NCBI GenBank assembly: GCA_030248195.1 | Contig: JASAND010020062.1 | Coordinates: forward strand, 1-64,000 | Direction of reading: 5' to 3' | DNA: 64,000 nt | From: Trissonchulus latispiculum | Taxonomy: Eukaryota; Nematoda; Enoplea; Enoplida; Ironidae | Shown here: positions 34,801 to 40,261 of the stretch, piece after piece | Position numbering within the stretch: the stretch's first letter is position 1 | How the letters are laid out: every line of letters starts with the position of its first letter | Notes under the pieces: generated by a model | What the model saw: only the letters and a program-made list of their open reading frames with translations | What the model was told of the DNA's origin: nothing | Databases searched by the model: none | Program-made: the position numbers and the translations under genes

Positions 34801-35631
34801 GATAAATCTAGAGATTAGAGTTATATTAGCAATTGATTTTTAGTTGAGCAGTCTTCTTGGAAACTTTTCGATATTTGGTTTCCTAAATTCCTTGGAAGCA
34901 CGGGAATGGCAAATCTCGGCATTTTTATAACTGGCAAGGAAAACTTACACATTTTTCTCTGATTTTGCTTAAAAGTTTTTCATAGGTTACATTAGGCCGC
35001 GCTGATTTCGAAATTGAAACAGAAATTTCCTGAAAATTGACGTATTTCAAGATGTTGAATCCGGAATACTCCGAATTTTCCAAAATTTCCCCAAAAGTGG
35101 TCGATATGCTACTAATATGAAGGAAGCAGTCAAGTAAACTAAACGGCTGAGTTCTGCGATGTACGTTTGCATTTCGAGAATGGCAAATTCCGGAATTTTT
35201 AAAAATGGCAAGGGAAACTTACAAATTTTTAGTCTCCGATTTTGCTTAAAAGTTGGTCATAGCTTAATTCGACCACGCTAGTTTCGAAACAGACATCGAA
35301 ACTTCCGGAAAGTTTATGAATTTCGCGGTATTCGACACGGAATATTGAGTTTGTCCTCTTTTATGTGAAGAAAAATGAAGCCGGCAACCCATTCATTCCA
35401 ATTTGCTTGTTTGTTTTAATCTGTAGTGTTGTTTCGTTTAGTTTTTTTGCATTTGCAACTGTTTTGTTTCAGGTTCACGGTCTGCCTGGCGATTCGGCAG
35501 AGCAGCGAGCAGCAGCCAACGCTGCGGCGAAGAACGGCACCGAGCCGTCCGAGTGGTCAACGGCGAATCTAGAGAGTCCTGTGGACGATGGCCACCCACA
35601 AAAAGGAATGAAATATGCTCAACTCACGTGA
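1434..35631 (+). CDS. Ig/FN3/DB-domain type I membrane protein (IGDB-like), 5' partial
   Basis: Exons read from splice sites and frame: 1434-1558, 2798-2906, (3993-4076 optional), 4748-4864, 5283-5333, 6012-6146, 8012-8164, 9617-9773, 13902-14232, 14496-14628, 17562-17741, 18362-18517, 18823-18977, 19240-19372, 19920-20066, 20625-21008, 21317-21468, 27694-27826, 28377-28403, 28649-28833, 29258-29396, 29832-30034, 30406-30535, 30912-31141, 31321-31411, 31725-31766, 32537-32665, 32971-33132, 33400-33551, 33920-34106, 34542-34795, 35473-35631. All have GT-AG borders, and phases match at every junction, giving one frame of about 1,612 codons to a TGA. The first exon needs a phase-1 exon upstream, so signal peptide and start lie left of the window. 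Known: proteins mixing Ig, FN3 and DB modules are nematode surface proteins. Inferred: adhesion or receptor role at the plasma membrane; the ligand is unknown. Confidence 0.9.
1578..1660 (+). repeat. SINE fragment
   Basis: About 80 bases nearly identical to 5533-5610, including CATAGGAAAGATTGATAAGC and CTGATGGCCCAGTGGTGTAG. It ends in the A-box-like part of the tRNA-like unit and is 3'-truncated relative to the copy at 5533. Confidence 0.6.
1757..1830 (-). repeat. decayed tRNA-like sequence
   Basis: On the minus strand it reads GCTTAGCTCAGTTGGTAGGA, a good tRNA D-arm/A box, and about 50 bases on GAGTCCAAATTCC, a degraded T-arm/B box. The cloverleaf is imperfect, so this is a pseudogene or SINE head rather than a working tRNA. 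Confidence 0.4.
3296..3600 (+). repeat. probable tRNA-derived SINE
   Basis: It opens with AATGTAGCTCAGTGATGGAG, a tRNA A-box-like block, followed by a weak B-box (GTCGAGATCC) and a GC-rich body of about 230 bases that stands out from the AT-rich intron. No second copy is seen in the window, so the family and ends are uncertain. Confidence 0.4.
3993..4076 (+). CDS. candidate cassette exon, Cys-rich 28-residue module
   Basis: The segment follows a good acceptor (TTTTTGTTGTAG) and is followed by a consensus donor (GTAAGT). It is 84 bases long and phase 1-1, so it can be included or skipped without changing frame. It encodes seven cysteines in 28 residues, ending in a CPAGQHC...NVCC pattern like small EB- or WAP-type modules of nematode secreted proteins. 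Joining the flanking exons directly restores a normal Ig domain, whereas inclusion puts this module in the middle of the fold. It may be an alternative exon, a regulatory poison for folding, or a relic. Confidence 0.55.
4146..4517. mobile_element. MITE, CAAGAGTACATAA family, copy 1
   Basis: Terminal inverted repeats start CAAGAGTACATAATAACTAA and end ATGTACTCTTG. The 372-bp element is flanked by a perfect 7-bp duplication GTAGAAC (4139-4145 and 4518-4524). It lies in the intron after the cassette exon. No coding capacity. Confidence 0.85.
4525..4668. mobile_element. degraded GGGCC/CCCTGTTTCT-type MITE
   Basis: The ends TAATGCCCTGTTTCTCTAAAG and AAAAGAAACAGGGATTAA are imperfect inverted repeats and resemble the ends of the Harbinger-like element at 39828. 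It abuts the preceding MITE's target duplication. About 140 bp, no coding. Confidence 0.45.
5147..5280 (+). repeat. 67-bp tandem duplication next to a splice acceptor
   Basis: Two nearly identical 67-bp copies (TTATTATTCTGTCATTTGGC ... TTTTTGTATTTT) lie head to tail. The second supplies the pyrimidine tract and reaches the acceptor of the exon at 5283. Confidence 0.75.
5283..8164 (+). CDS. linker and DB module 1
   Basis: A 51-base exon (5283-5333) encodes a 17-residue linker. Exons 6012-6146 and 8012-8164 then give the two halves of a DB module: the first has a CCREQGI..QCLGPC start, the second a CCRLKLVPPFC...C pattern. All three exons are phase 1-1. The intron between the halves holds a 1.6-kb palindromic repeat (6236-7820). 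DB modules are Cys-rich extracellular units of nematode proteins whose binding partners are not established. Confidence 0.87.
5533..5790 (+). repeat. tRNA-derived SINE with intact tRNA-like block
   Basis: The first 75 bases match the fragment at 1578. Positions 5589-5662 are tRNA-like: acceptor-type ends GGCCC/GGGCC, A box GTGTAGTGGGTTAGC, B box GGTTCGAACCC, and discriminator A. The anticodon loop would be CCCGGGA (CGG, Pro), with C instead of the universal U33 and stem mismatches, so it is not a working tRNA. A GC-rich body follows to about 5790. Confidence 0.6.
6236..7820. mobile_element. 1.6-kb palindromic foldback element
   Basis: The left arm begins ACTAAAGTCTGACC and the right arm ends GGTCAGACTTTAGT. 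The arms are about 745 bp each and nearly identical over their length, with a spacer of about 95 bp around 6981-7076. The arms are studded with ACCGGAT/ATCCGGT words. Apparent open frames on both strands are mirror copies of each other and show no protein family. No clear target duplication. Confidence 0.85.
8467..9517. mobile_element. TTAA-flanked element, copy A
   Basis: TTAA at 8463-8466 and 9518-9521 flank ends TGTGCTGGTTCGGG and CCCGAACCAGCACC. At 1,051 bp, with the same termini as elements at 21828 and 15042. TTAA targets are typical of piggyBac-type transposition; no transposase is visible. Confidence 0.75.
9617..14628 (+). CDS. FN3 domain 1 with 110-residue furin-site insertion
   Basis: Exon 9617-9773 has the FN3 N-terminal strands (GPPEALVV, Cys-Trp-Leu-Pro-Pro, HYTVHYKE). 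Exon 14496-14628 has the C-terminal half (DLKPSTQYFVFVTSVNDYG). Between them exon 13902-14232 inserts about 110 residues rich in Asp, Gly and Pro, ending in a basic run RRRKRQ at 14140-14157, which fits a furin-type R-X-K/R-R cleavage site. Exon one ends in phase 2 and exon three begins in phase 0, so the insertion exon cannot be skipped in frame. This is the only FN3 in the protein with such an insert and with a phase-2 intron. Confidence 0.85.
9918..13694. mobile_element. hAT-like outer element containing a nested element
   Basis: The left end CAGTGCTCGGACA pairs with the right end TGTCCGAGGCCTG. Subterminal TTCCTACTTTTT repeats occur in the same orientation at both sides (9930-10020 and 13585-13675). 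ACATTA flanks both ends, short of a full 8-bp duplication. It occupies most of the 4.1-kb intron in FN3 domain 1 and carries the 10512-12456 element. No transposase frame is recognised. Confidence 0.6.
10512..12456. mobile_element. GGGCC-ended element, long copy
   Basis: Ends GGGCCGATGTTATAAA and TTTATAACATCGGCCC are perfect inverted repeats, flanked by TAG on both sides. The interior is full of TTAACCC/GGGTTAA words, has long C and G runs at 10638-10990, and has a direct duplication of about 95 bases (11911-12005 and 12337-12431). The words are not a telomere array; they are irregular and occur in both orientations. Shares ends with the 131-bp copy at 44820. Confidence 0.75.
15042..16024. 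mobile_element. TTAA-flanked element, copy B
   Basis: TTAA at 15038-15041 and 16025-16028. Ends GGTGGTGATTCCTTTTGG and CCAAAGGGAATCACCACC. At 983 bp it matches the size and terminal design of copies at 8467 and 21828, with diverged ends. No coding. Confidence 0.75.
17253..17399. mobile_element. 147-bp TTAA-flanked hairpin with tRNA-like boxes
   Basis: Ends GAGGGCTGTTGGGATAA and TTATCCCAACAGCCCTC, flanked by TTAA at 17249-17252 and 17400-17403. The centre reads GGTAGTATAGTGGTAATG, like a tRNA D arm, and the right arm holds CGGATCAAATCCCCG, like a T arm. It is almost a full palindrome of about 60-base arms. Confidence 0.65.
17562..18517 (+). CDS. DB module 2
   Basis: Exons 17562-17741 and 18362-18517, both phase 1-1, encode the two halves. 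The first carries SCCSRNGVAEEC...LC and later Cys; the second carries DGRNHSACCARHGVQETC, GLC and a closing GCLREG. The 'D-H-x-x-CC' join is the usual start of the second half of a DB module. A Thr/Glu/Ile/Pro linker precedes the first half. FN3 domain 2 follows directly. Confidence 0.88.
17905..17970 (-). repeat. decayed tRNA-like sequence
   Basis: The minus strand reads TGTGGCTTAATCGGTAGAGC, a tRNA A-box block, with a poor B box near 17912. Probably a SINE or tRNA pseudogene remnant in the intron inside DB module 2. Confidence 0.35.
18823..19372 (+). CDS. FN3 domain 2
   Basis: Exon 18823-18977 (phase 1-0) encodes LPSPPTNVSI, the VSWSHP tryptophan motif and DNYTLFYK. Exon 19240-19372 (phase 0-1) encodes LIDLLPDTPYIVYVVAN, the E-F strand signature. 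The phase-0 intron inside the domain recurs in FN3 domains 2-5. N-glycosylation sequons (NVS, NYT) are present. Confidence 0.88.
19920..20066 (+). CDS. lustrin-like Cys-rich module
   Basis: A single 147-base, phase 1-1 exon encodes about 49 residues with the pattern C-x3-G-x-PL-x2-PDG-x4-C, then CPSMYMC and a terminal FCCP. This matches the nematode 'lustrin-type' cysteine repeat (C...G.PL.d..G....C...CP.g..C...CCP). It is the only copy in the protein and lies just before DB module 3. The role is unknown; such units are usually extracellular. Confidence 0.7.
20625..21008 (+). CDS. Pro-rich linker and DB module 3 (fused single exon)
   Basis: This 384-base exon starts with a Pro/Gly/Glu-rich linker of about 35 residues and then encodes both halves of a DB module: KCCRDRGVKEPC..RC, then DDRDHRACCAEGGAPQAC..FC and a closing KCHREGV. 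The other three modules are split by a phase-1 intron at the half boundary. Here that intron is absent, most simply by precise loss. The exon is GC-richer than its surroundings, as are most exons here. Confidence 0.9.
21317..27826 (+). CDS. FN3 domain 3
   Basis: Exon 21317-21468 encodes LPGPPINLRL, MMEWYPP and NHYQILLLND. Exon 27694-27826 encodes LKLSTLQPGVEYRVSAVAWNQ. The internal phase-0 intron is the largest in the gene, about 6.2 kb, and carries a TTAA-flanked element (21828-22833) and a 570-bp foldback (25189-25757). I see no further exon in it. Confidence 0.85.
21828..22833. mobile_element. TTAA-flanked element, copy C
   Basis: TTAA at 21824-21827 and 22834-22837. Ends GGTGCTGGTATCGCTTT and AAAAGGATACCAGCACC. 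It is 1,006 bp and its left 280 bases match 1001-1285. No transposase frame. Confidence 0.8.
22838..25188. other. intron sequence without recognised features
   Basis: AT-rich part of the 6.2-kb intron in FN3 domain 3. I see no exon, tRNA or delimitable transposon in it. Confidence 0.5.
25189..25757. mobile_element. 570-bp foldback element, copy 1
   Basis: The ends GGATCTTCTGCGCTTT and AAAGCGCAAAAGATCC are inverted repeats, and most of the element is a palindrome centred near 25465 (TTAGCTCAGTATAAGCTAA). A second copy at 61376 is split by a hAT-like insertion. No clear target duplication. Confidence 0.75.
25758..27693. other. intron sequence without recognised features
   Basis: Rest of the same intron up to the second exon of FN3 domain 3. 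No exon-like or repeat structure I can support. Confidence 0.45.
28377..29396 (+). CDS. 27-base microexon and FN3 domain 4
   Basis: A microexon at 28377-28403 (phase 1-1) encodes an acidic nine-residue linker, ASEGGSADD. Exon 28649-28833 then gives KPVSPHGLSL, VNLTWSF and KFQITYYR; exon 29258-29396 gives VLSNLTIYQEYEVFVSAVN. This is the only FN3 not preceded by a DB module. Sequons NLT occur twice. The microexon could be skipped in frame. Confidence 0.85.
29832..30535 (+). CDS. Ig domain 2
   Basis: Exons 29832-30034 (phase 1-0) and 30406-30535 (phase 0-1). The B-strand Cys is in VKIVCRAQGDP and the F-strand Cys in HPFICAADYSG. The C-strand Trp that packs on the disulfide is replaced: the sequence reads PRVLLKT where W is expected. 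The F-strand also lacks the D-x-G-x-Y form. It is therefore an I-set-like but divergent Ig. Confidence 0.8.
30912..31766 (+). CDS. Ig domain 3 and 42-base linker exon
   Basis: Exon 30912-31141 has GYLSCGVRAFPKPSVYWTK (B Cys and C Trp). Exon 31321-31411 has LLDNGEYHCNACNE, the canonical D-x-G-x-Y-x-C. Two extra cysteines follow (NAC, GCG). A 42-base phase 1-1 exon, 31725-31766, adds a Pro-containing linker to DB module 4. Between that exon and the next lie a hAT-like GC-rich insert and a solo MITE end. Confidence 0.85.
32025..32357. mobile_element. GGCCCGG-rich hAT-like MITE
   Basis: Ends TAGAAATGAGAACGAGTCGG and the mirror CTCATCTCTA form short inverted repeats. Flanks GCACGAGG and ACGCGAGG match at six of eight positions, fitting an aged 8-bp duplication. 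CGGCCCGGCCC repeats lie near both ends. It has inserted in a CAAGAGTACATAA-family element, whose right end survives at 32358-32397. Confidence 0.55.
32358..32397. mobile_element. solo right end of CAAGAGTACATAA-family MITE
   Basis: GCTTGTCACACTCTTAGTTA followed by TTATGTACTCTTG matches the right end of the copy at 58118. Other lone ends occur at about 31475-31505 and 40666-40697. Confidence 0.6.
32537..33132 (+). CDS. DB module 4
   Basis: Exons 32537-32665 and 32971-33132, both phase 1-1, encode ECCQREGVRQECQSAC and DGHDHRECCRELGVSDDC..YC with later cysteines in PFC and ISC. This is the most canonical of the four modules. FN3 domain 5 follows. Confidence 0.9.
33400..34106 (+). CDS. FN3 domain 5
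   Basis: Exon 33400-33551 encodes IPGPPRNLVV, VQVSWDPPDHNGD and RYVLYYRPQ. Its donor is the weaker GTTCGT. Exon 33920-34106 encodes VDLVGLNQNTVYSFSAIAG and then a Ser/Gly-rich stem of about 20 residues before the membrane. If the weak donor were missed, the reading would run on and stop after about ten codons (TAA at 33582-33584), which could yield a soluble form; this is inference only. Confidence 0.87.
34542..35631 (+). CDS. transmembrane segment and cytoplasmic tail
   Basis: Exon 34542-34795 gives a Gly/Ser stem, a 23-residue hydrophobic helix beginning VTAAVVIILLVIIALVVV, and a stop-transfer run RRRRP, so the tail is cytoplasmic. The tail holds a second basic Pro/Arg/Ser stretch and FENPGY, an NPxY-type motif. 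The last exon, 35473-35631, is Ala-rich and ends KYAQLT, with YAQL fitting the YxxPhi sorting form. Together these suggest endocytic or phosphotyrosine-adaptor coupling (inference). Confidence 0.88.
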
Positions 35632-36156
35632 CCTTAAGATAACTGACCCCCCCTTCCGTCCCCGTTGGATTTGGAGATGACCCCCTCCCCAGATGATATC
35701 ACCCCCCCCCCCTCCTTTAATGAGAAGTCCCTCCACCTCCTCCTGATGACAAACTCTGTAGCTCAACTGTAATCATATTTAAAGTTTCACAAATTCAGAT
35801 TTTTATTCCGATTTTTTGAAATCACGTCATCTCCCCCACCCACATTATTGATTCACAATTTTATAGTTTGTAATGTTTTTGCACAGAATGGATTGTATGT
35901 AATACTGTTTTAATAAGTTGTGATGACCGTTTCCAACTGTTTTGGAATTTTGCAACGAACTTTCCACTTTTAAATTAGTTTTCGACCTTTTCGAACTGAA
36001 AAATTTAAAGTTAAACTCCCACAATTGTTTCTTGTGTCTCGGATTGCTATAGCGGTGCTGTGATAATGTTCGTATAATGTGCGTCAGTATCTTAATTCTA
36101 TTAAAGGTTGTGTTTGTAGAATTTTAACACTAAGCTTACTGTTTAGCGGGAATAAA
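35632..36156 (+). terminator. 3' UTR and poly(A) signal of the Ig/FN3/DB gene
   Basis: The stop TGA is at 35629-35631. The first consensus AATAAA on this strand is at 36151-36156, giving a 3' UTR of roughly 540 bases. It contains C-rich tracts at about 35647-35715. No other coding sequence is seen here. Confidence 0.5.
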
Positions 36157-36205
36157 ACGGAAATAGAAAAAGGCAGAAATTAAATTAAATTAACTTGCTT
36201 TTAAC

Positions 36206-36850
36206 TAATTAATTTGGGGTTTTCCAATCTTACTGGTCCCTCGCTACAACTCATCAACGTCATAGTTAGTTACAGTTTGGTATACTCTCAGAAAAGTGTC
36301 AAAACGGAAAATCAATCTTTTTATGCAAAATCAAATTTTTTGTTGGTTTTTGGGAATTTCTGGAGAATCGGATCATCGGCCCAAGTATACATTCCACCTC
36401 ACCCAGCTGCACAAAGTGTAACTTTTTTGTGCCAGTTTTTAGAGTCATGTTTTTTCTGCTTGGGTGAGTTGGGTGAGTTGACAAAATCAAAGCATGACGA
36501 CAGCGTATAGAGATTTGATCACATGCTATAGTATGTGCTAAGCGTAAAGATTTGATCGCACACTACATATTTGTTTACAAATCGACCAGCCCAGACGCGT
36601 CCAGTGTCAGCGACGCGTCCAACGTTGGCGCGAGCATCAGCTTTATTGCTCCCGAGAAGAGGAGGGACACTCTATGGCCAAATGATGGAATGGTCCTAGT
36701 TTGCAGTGTAGGCCTGAAGAAACTTGTCTCGGTAAGAAAATCTTGACGCATCAAAATATCCTCATGTACTTGGTATCCGGGGGGGAAGGGGCAGCCCCCT
36801 GGTTTACTTTTTTGCTCATTTAAAATGTACGGTTTAATCCTTGATAAAAA
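36206..36850. other. intergenic, no firm gene
   Basis: Contains an inverted piece of the 101-bp repeat near 36452-36480 (TTGGGTGAGTTGGGTGAGTT) and a GC-rich exon-like patch at about 36594-36732 ending in a donor-like GTAAGA. No gene can be built from these. Confidence 0.4.
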
Positions 36851-37037
36851 CCACAGCTTGCGAGCTAAAGGATCAGATCACAAGAAGTTGCAGTTTTTGC
36901 TCACCCAACTCACTCAACTCACCCAAGCTGAAAAAAACTTTTGCACAAGGCCCACAGCTTGCCAGCTAAAGGATCAGATCACAAGAAGTTGCACTTTTTG
37001 CTCACTCAACTCACCCAGCTCACCCAAGCTGAAAAAG
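36851..37037 (+). repeat. two direct copies of an 86-bp repeat
   Basis: 36851-36936 and 36952-37037 are about 95% identical (CCACAGCTTGCGAGCTAAAG ... ACTCACCCAAGCTGAAAAA), with a 101-bp period. A related sequence in opposite orientation lies near 36452. Confidence 0.75.
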
Positions 37038-37288
37038 TGAAACTTAAAACATCAATAACAAAACCTAACTATGATGGCACGAAACGATCAGGACTGGACA
37101 CAAACTGTAACTTTAGTGGGGGGGATTCTGTACTTGGGCCATCTCGGCCGGCCAAGATAAATCACTCGGTTCTGTCACTAATGCGATTGTTAAGTTGCAT
37201 TTTAATCGCCCAGATTCTTCTTGGTTTTGGTAATCAAAATTTCTCATCAATTTTACAAGTCTGTCTAGTGATAACGTAGCAGAATGTT

Positions 37289-37294
37289 TTTATT
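37289..37294 (-). terminator. candidate poly(A) signal AATAAA
   Basis: AATAAA on the minus strand, 173 bases past the stop of the short-tailed 12-Cys gene. Confidence 0.4.
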
Positions 37295-37466
37295 AGTAGT
37301 AAGAATAGTTCATTGTTATTCCGTGATCAGTGCTACGAGTTTACGATGTGTACAAACGATACAACTTGGCTAGATCAGCACAACAGCATCAACGCAATAG
37401 CTACAGGACTAAGGCGGTAATTTGAATCACGTTTCGGTATCGTTTTCTGAGAGTGCATAACTTAGC

Positions 37467-37985
37467 TTACGAGCTTCGATTGGAGCGGGGAGAACCCCCG
37501 AGTCCAAGGCGAATTCGACACCGGACCTTGGTCTTACCTCCCGTGGTGCAAAATAGGATGGTACAGAGGCCAAACAAAAGACAACAGCCAACAACCGCAA
37601 TCACAGGAATAAGTATCATCTTATGTTGCTCAAACCAAGATTCTTCCTCACCCCCTCCCTGCTTTGCGCCACTGGTTTTCTCCGGCGGTTTCGATAGTTC
37701 CGGCTTTTCGCACCTGTAGCAGCCATGAACTGCTGGCGGACAGCTGGTACAGTTTTGTCGACGACATTCTTCGATTGAAATTTCGCCCGCCATACAAGTG
37801 GCACATTGATAACAATTAGCACCGCTGATAAATTGACATAAACTCTCGTCACATCCACTGCTGAGACAGTCTTGCTTGTCCCGAAAGCCGCCCCAAGAGC
37901 TACAGTTTGTGGGAGTTGTTTGTGACTGAGTATTGCATTTGTAGGAGAAATGCAGAAAAATGTAAACCGTCATCCAATAACGCAT
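37467..37985 (-). CDS. 12-Cys type I membrane protein, short-tailed paralog
   Basis: A single-exon frame of 172 residues. It opens with a hydrophobic signal peptide (about residues 1-20), followed by an ectodomain with 12 cysteines spaced x11, x4, x4, x7, x2, x2, x9, x4, x2, x6, x2. A Lys/Pro/Gly/Glu linker follows, then one transmembrane helix (MILIPVIAVVGCCLLFGLC) and a basic tail of about 30 residues. The neighbouring gene at 38583 has the same spacing and long identical blocks (CDESLCQFISGANCYQC, GEISIEEC). I do not recognise the family. TTTATT at 37289-37294 could be its poly(A) signal. Confidence 0.8.
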   Translation of the reverse strand: MRYWMTVYIFLHFSYKCNTQSQTTPTNCSSWGGFRDKQDCLSSGCDESLCQFISGANCYQCATCMAGEISIEECRRQNCTSCPPAVHGCYRCEKPELSKPPEKTSGAKQGGGEEESWFEQHKMILIPVIAVVGCCLLFGLCTILFCTTGGKTKVRCRIRLGLGGSPRSNRSS

Positions 37986-38067
37986 TTCGCACTCTGATAG
38001 AATACCTGGATTAGATCTCTACGAATCAGCTTCTTTTATTCCGACTAGAGCCCGAATGCTTGAAAAT

Positions 38068-38113
38068 GGTTTCGGTATCGTTTTCTGAGAGTGCATAACT
38101 TTAGTTTACAGCG
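38068..38113 (-). repeat. duplicated 3' flank of the 12-Cys gene
   Basis: GTTTCGGTATCGTTTTCTGA and following bases are repeated almost exactly at 37429-37464, directly beside the stop of the short-tailed gene. This suggests the pair arose by tandem duplication that included flanking DNA, or that remains of a third copy lie here. Confidence 0.6.
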
Positions 38114-38383
38114 ATAGAAGTGTGCAGAAATGAAGTTATGAAATGAAAATACAGTTGCATTATTTTGTCCTGGCAGATGAGTAAGTTATTTGTGTCCACT
38201 TCCACACGCGTAAAATAGTAAATCATAACATTAATATAGTTTTATTAGTATCATTTGGCTTTTAATTTAATAAATGTTTTGGTTTAAAAATTTAGATGTC
38301 TCTGTATAATTATTTATTAATATTGACCATCATCACTAGAACAGAGAAATAAAATCCAAGCCGTTAAATTGTGTCTTTGCTGC

Positions 38384-38389
38384 TTTATT
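38384..38389 (-). terminator. candidate poly(A) signal AATAAA
   Basis: Minus-strand AATAAA, 194 bases past the stop of the long-tailed 12-Cys gene. Confidence 0.45.
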
Positions 38390-38582
38390 TCATCTAATTT
38401 TTCACAAACATTTTAAGTTTTGATCCTGTTCTATGTTCAAAACTGACCCGTTGGTCAATAACCTCATAAGATAGTCGAGCCTAGTCCAGCATAAATCCGC
38501 CCAAGTCGTCAATTTTTCTACTAGGCAAGTTACGCCAAATACAATTTCTCTCCCAACTAGCCGAGTTTCGCTCCATATTCCT

Positions 38583-39506
38583 TTACTTGTCGAAAATCGA
38601 CTTGAACGGAGTCGGCTGGGGGAAAGGCGAGCTGAACCCTGGCGAAGAGCCGCCGAAACTTGACCCGGAACCGAATCCGGACGGTTTTGGCGGTTCGTCG
38701 GAGCCTTTTCGGTCCGACCCGAACGCAGACGCGGACCGGAAACGCTCTCCCGAACCCGATGTGAACCAAGCCCGTCGTTCCTCAATCTCTTTCATGGCCG
38801 GGCTTCTCATGTCTAGTCGAGTCGGTTTGTGCTCAATCTCTCTATCGGCCGAGCCAAACCCGGACGTAAATCCGAACTTTTCTTCGGAACCAAATCGTGA
38901 TTCGGTACGTCCGAAGTTTGTCGAAATCGAGCCGATCCCACCGACATTTTCTTCTGTTTTGGACGACACGGATTTCGTTTTGTTCTCATTCTCCCTGGCT
39001 CGGGCTCGATAAGACCTGCTGCCACCGCCACCGAAGCGCACAGTAAATCGGGTTCTAGAATTCTTGTTACAGAAGGCATAGCTCATGCCGCTGCAAAAGC
39101 AAAAAGCGACCACACAAAGCACTGGGATAAGTATCATCTTATGTTTTTCAAAAAACGATTCTTCCTCAGCCCCTCCCTGCTTTGCGCCACCGGTTTTCTC
39201 TGGCGGTTTTGTTGGCTGCGGATTTTCGCACCTGTAGCAGCCGTGAAATCCTTTCGGACAGCTGGCACAGTTTTGTCGCCCACACTCTTCGATTGAAATT
39301 TCGCCCATCATACAGCCGCTGCATTGATAACAATTCGCGCCGCTGATAAATTGACATAAACTTTCGTCACAGCCACTTCCAAGACAGTCTTGCTTGCTAG
39401 TAAAAAGGCCCACAGATGTACAGAAGTTGGGTGTTGCCGGACCCTGCTGAGCACTACTTTTGTAAATCAAAAATAGAAAAAAAGAAAGCTTCAACAAATT
39501 GCTCAT
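38583..39506 (-). CDS. 12-Cys type I membrane protein, long-tailed paralog
   Basis: A single-exon frame of 307 residues. Signal peptide (MSNLLKLSFFLFLIYKSSA), then the same 12-Cys ectodomain as at 37467 (about residues 28-95), a Pro/Lys/Gly linker, one transmembrane helix at about residues 122-145, and a cytoplasmic tail of about 160 residues rich in Gly, Ser, Arg and Phe-Gly. The tail ends PTPFKSIFDK and has several basic-acidic patches but no known domain. The juxtamembrane stretch (FFEKHKMILIPV) matches its paralog, so divergence begins just after the helix. Function unknown; receptor-like topology is inferred. Confidence 0.82.
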   Translation of the reverse strand: MSNLLKLSFFLFLIYKSSAQQGPATPNFCTSVGLFTSKQDCLGSGCDESLCQFISGANCYQCSGCMMGEISIEECGRQNCASCPKGFHGCYRCENPQPTKPPEKTGGAKQGGAEEESFFEKHKMILIPVLCVVAFCFCSGMSYAFCNKNSRTRFTVRFGGGGSRSYRARARENENKTKSVSSKTEENVGGIGSISTNFGRTESRFGSEEKFGFTSGFGSADREIEHKPTRLDMRSPAMKEIEERRAWFTSGSGERFRSASAFGSDRKGSDEPPKPSGFGSGSSFGGSSPGFSSPFPQPTPFKSIFDK

Positions 39507-39827
39507 TTTCCCCGCAAGGTTCTGGATCGTATCTTTTGCAGCTCCTTTGTTTGTAAGTAATTAAGCTTTTGTGGTAAAAAAGGACGTAATAAGTTAAACA
39601 CCCATACAAATTTTTTAGGCTGGGCCCAAAGTTGTATGCGGACCGCGAATGAATACCCGCATTGGGGTGTACGGGCCGAAAATTTGCGAGCAACGGGGTG
39701 GGTATGGGAAGCAAATTTTGGCACGTTTCCAGCTTTAGGCTGACTCGTACACGACACCCCGTCTTCCAAACTTTATCCCAAATCGAGTTATTTGTCTATT
39801 AAGCTCCATGGTTATCGTAAAGGCTTA

Positions 39828-40251
39828 GGGCTTATTTCTTTAAAGACTAAAATGGTTAAACGGATTAAATTAACTCGTTTAACCCGGCCATTTTTAATCC
39901 GCGGATTAGACGAGTCAATTTTAATCCATTTAATCTGCCATTAAAGAAACAGAGATTAAAATTCTACTTTTAATCCGCCAACTTTTAATCCGTTTAATCC
40001 GCGCAGCTGCACGAGGATTAAAACGGATTAAAATTAATCTTTAAAGAAACAGCGAATAAGCAGGTAGCATTAAAATAAACTCTTCCATTTTTTAGTCCGG
40101 TGTGAATAAAGAAACAGAATTAGATTGGAATTTTAATCCTAAGCGGATTAAAGAAATAGGATTAAATTTAATCCGTTTAATCCGAAGTGCTATTATTATG
40201 CGGATTATATAATTTCAATCTAATCCGTTTAATCTTTAAAGAAATAGGGCC
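39828..40251. mobile_element. Harbinger-like MITE with TTA duplication
   Basis: Ends GGGCTTATTTCTTTAAAG and CTTTAAAGAAATAGGGCC, flanked by TTA at 39825-39827 and 40252-40254. Its 424 bp are dense in TTTAATCC/GGATTAAA words. A 3-bp TTA target with GG-start ends is usual for PIF/Harbinger non-autonomous elements. Confidence 0.75.
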
Positions 40252-40261
40252 TTAGTTACGT

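Noticed and set aside
36851..37037. CRISPR-like array
   Set aside because: Only two long direct copies with a 15-base gap in a eukaryotic context.
38402..39079. Alternate frames of 70-141 residues on both strands
   Set aside because: Shadows of the 307-residue 12-Cys gene.
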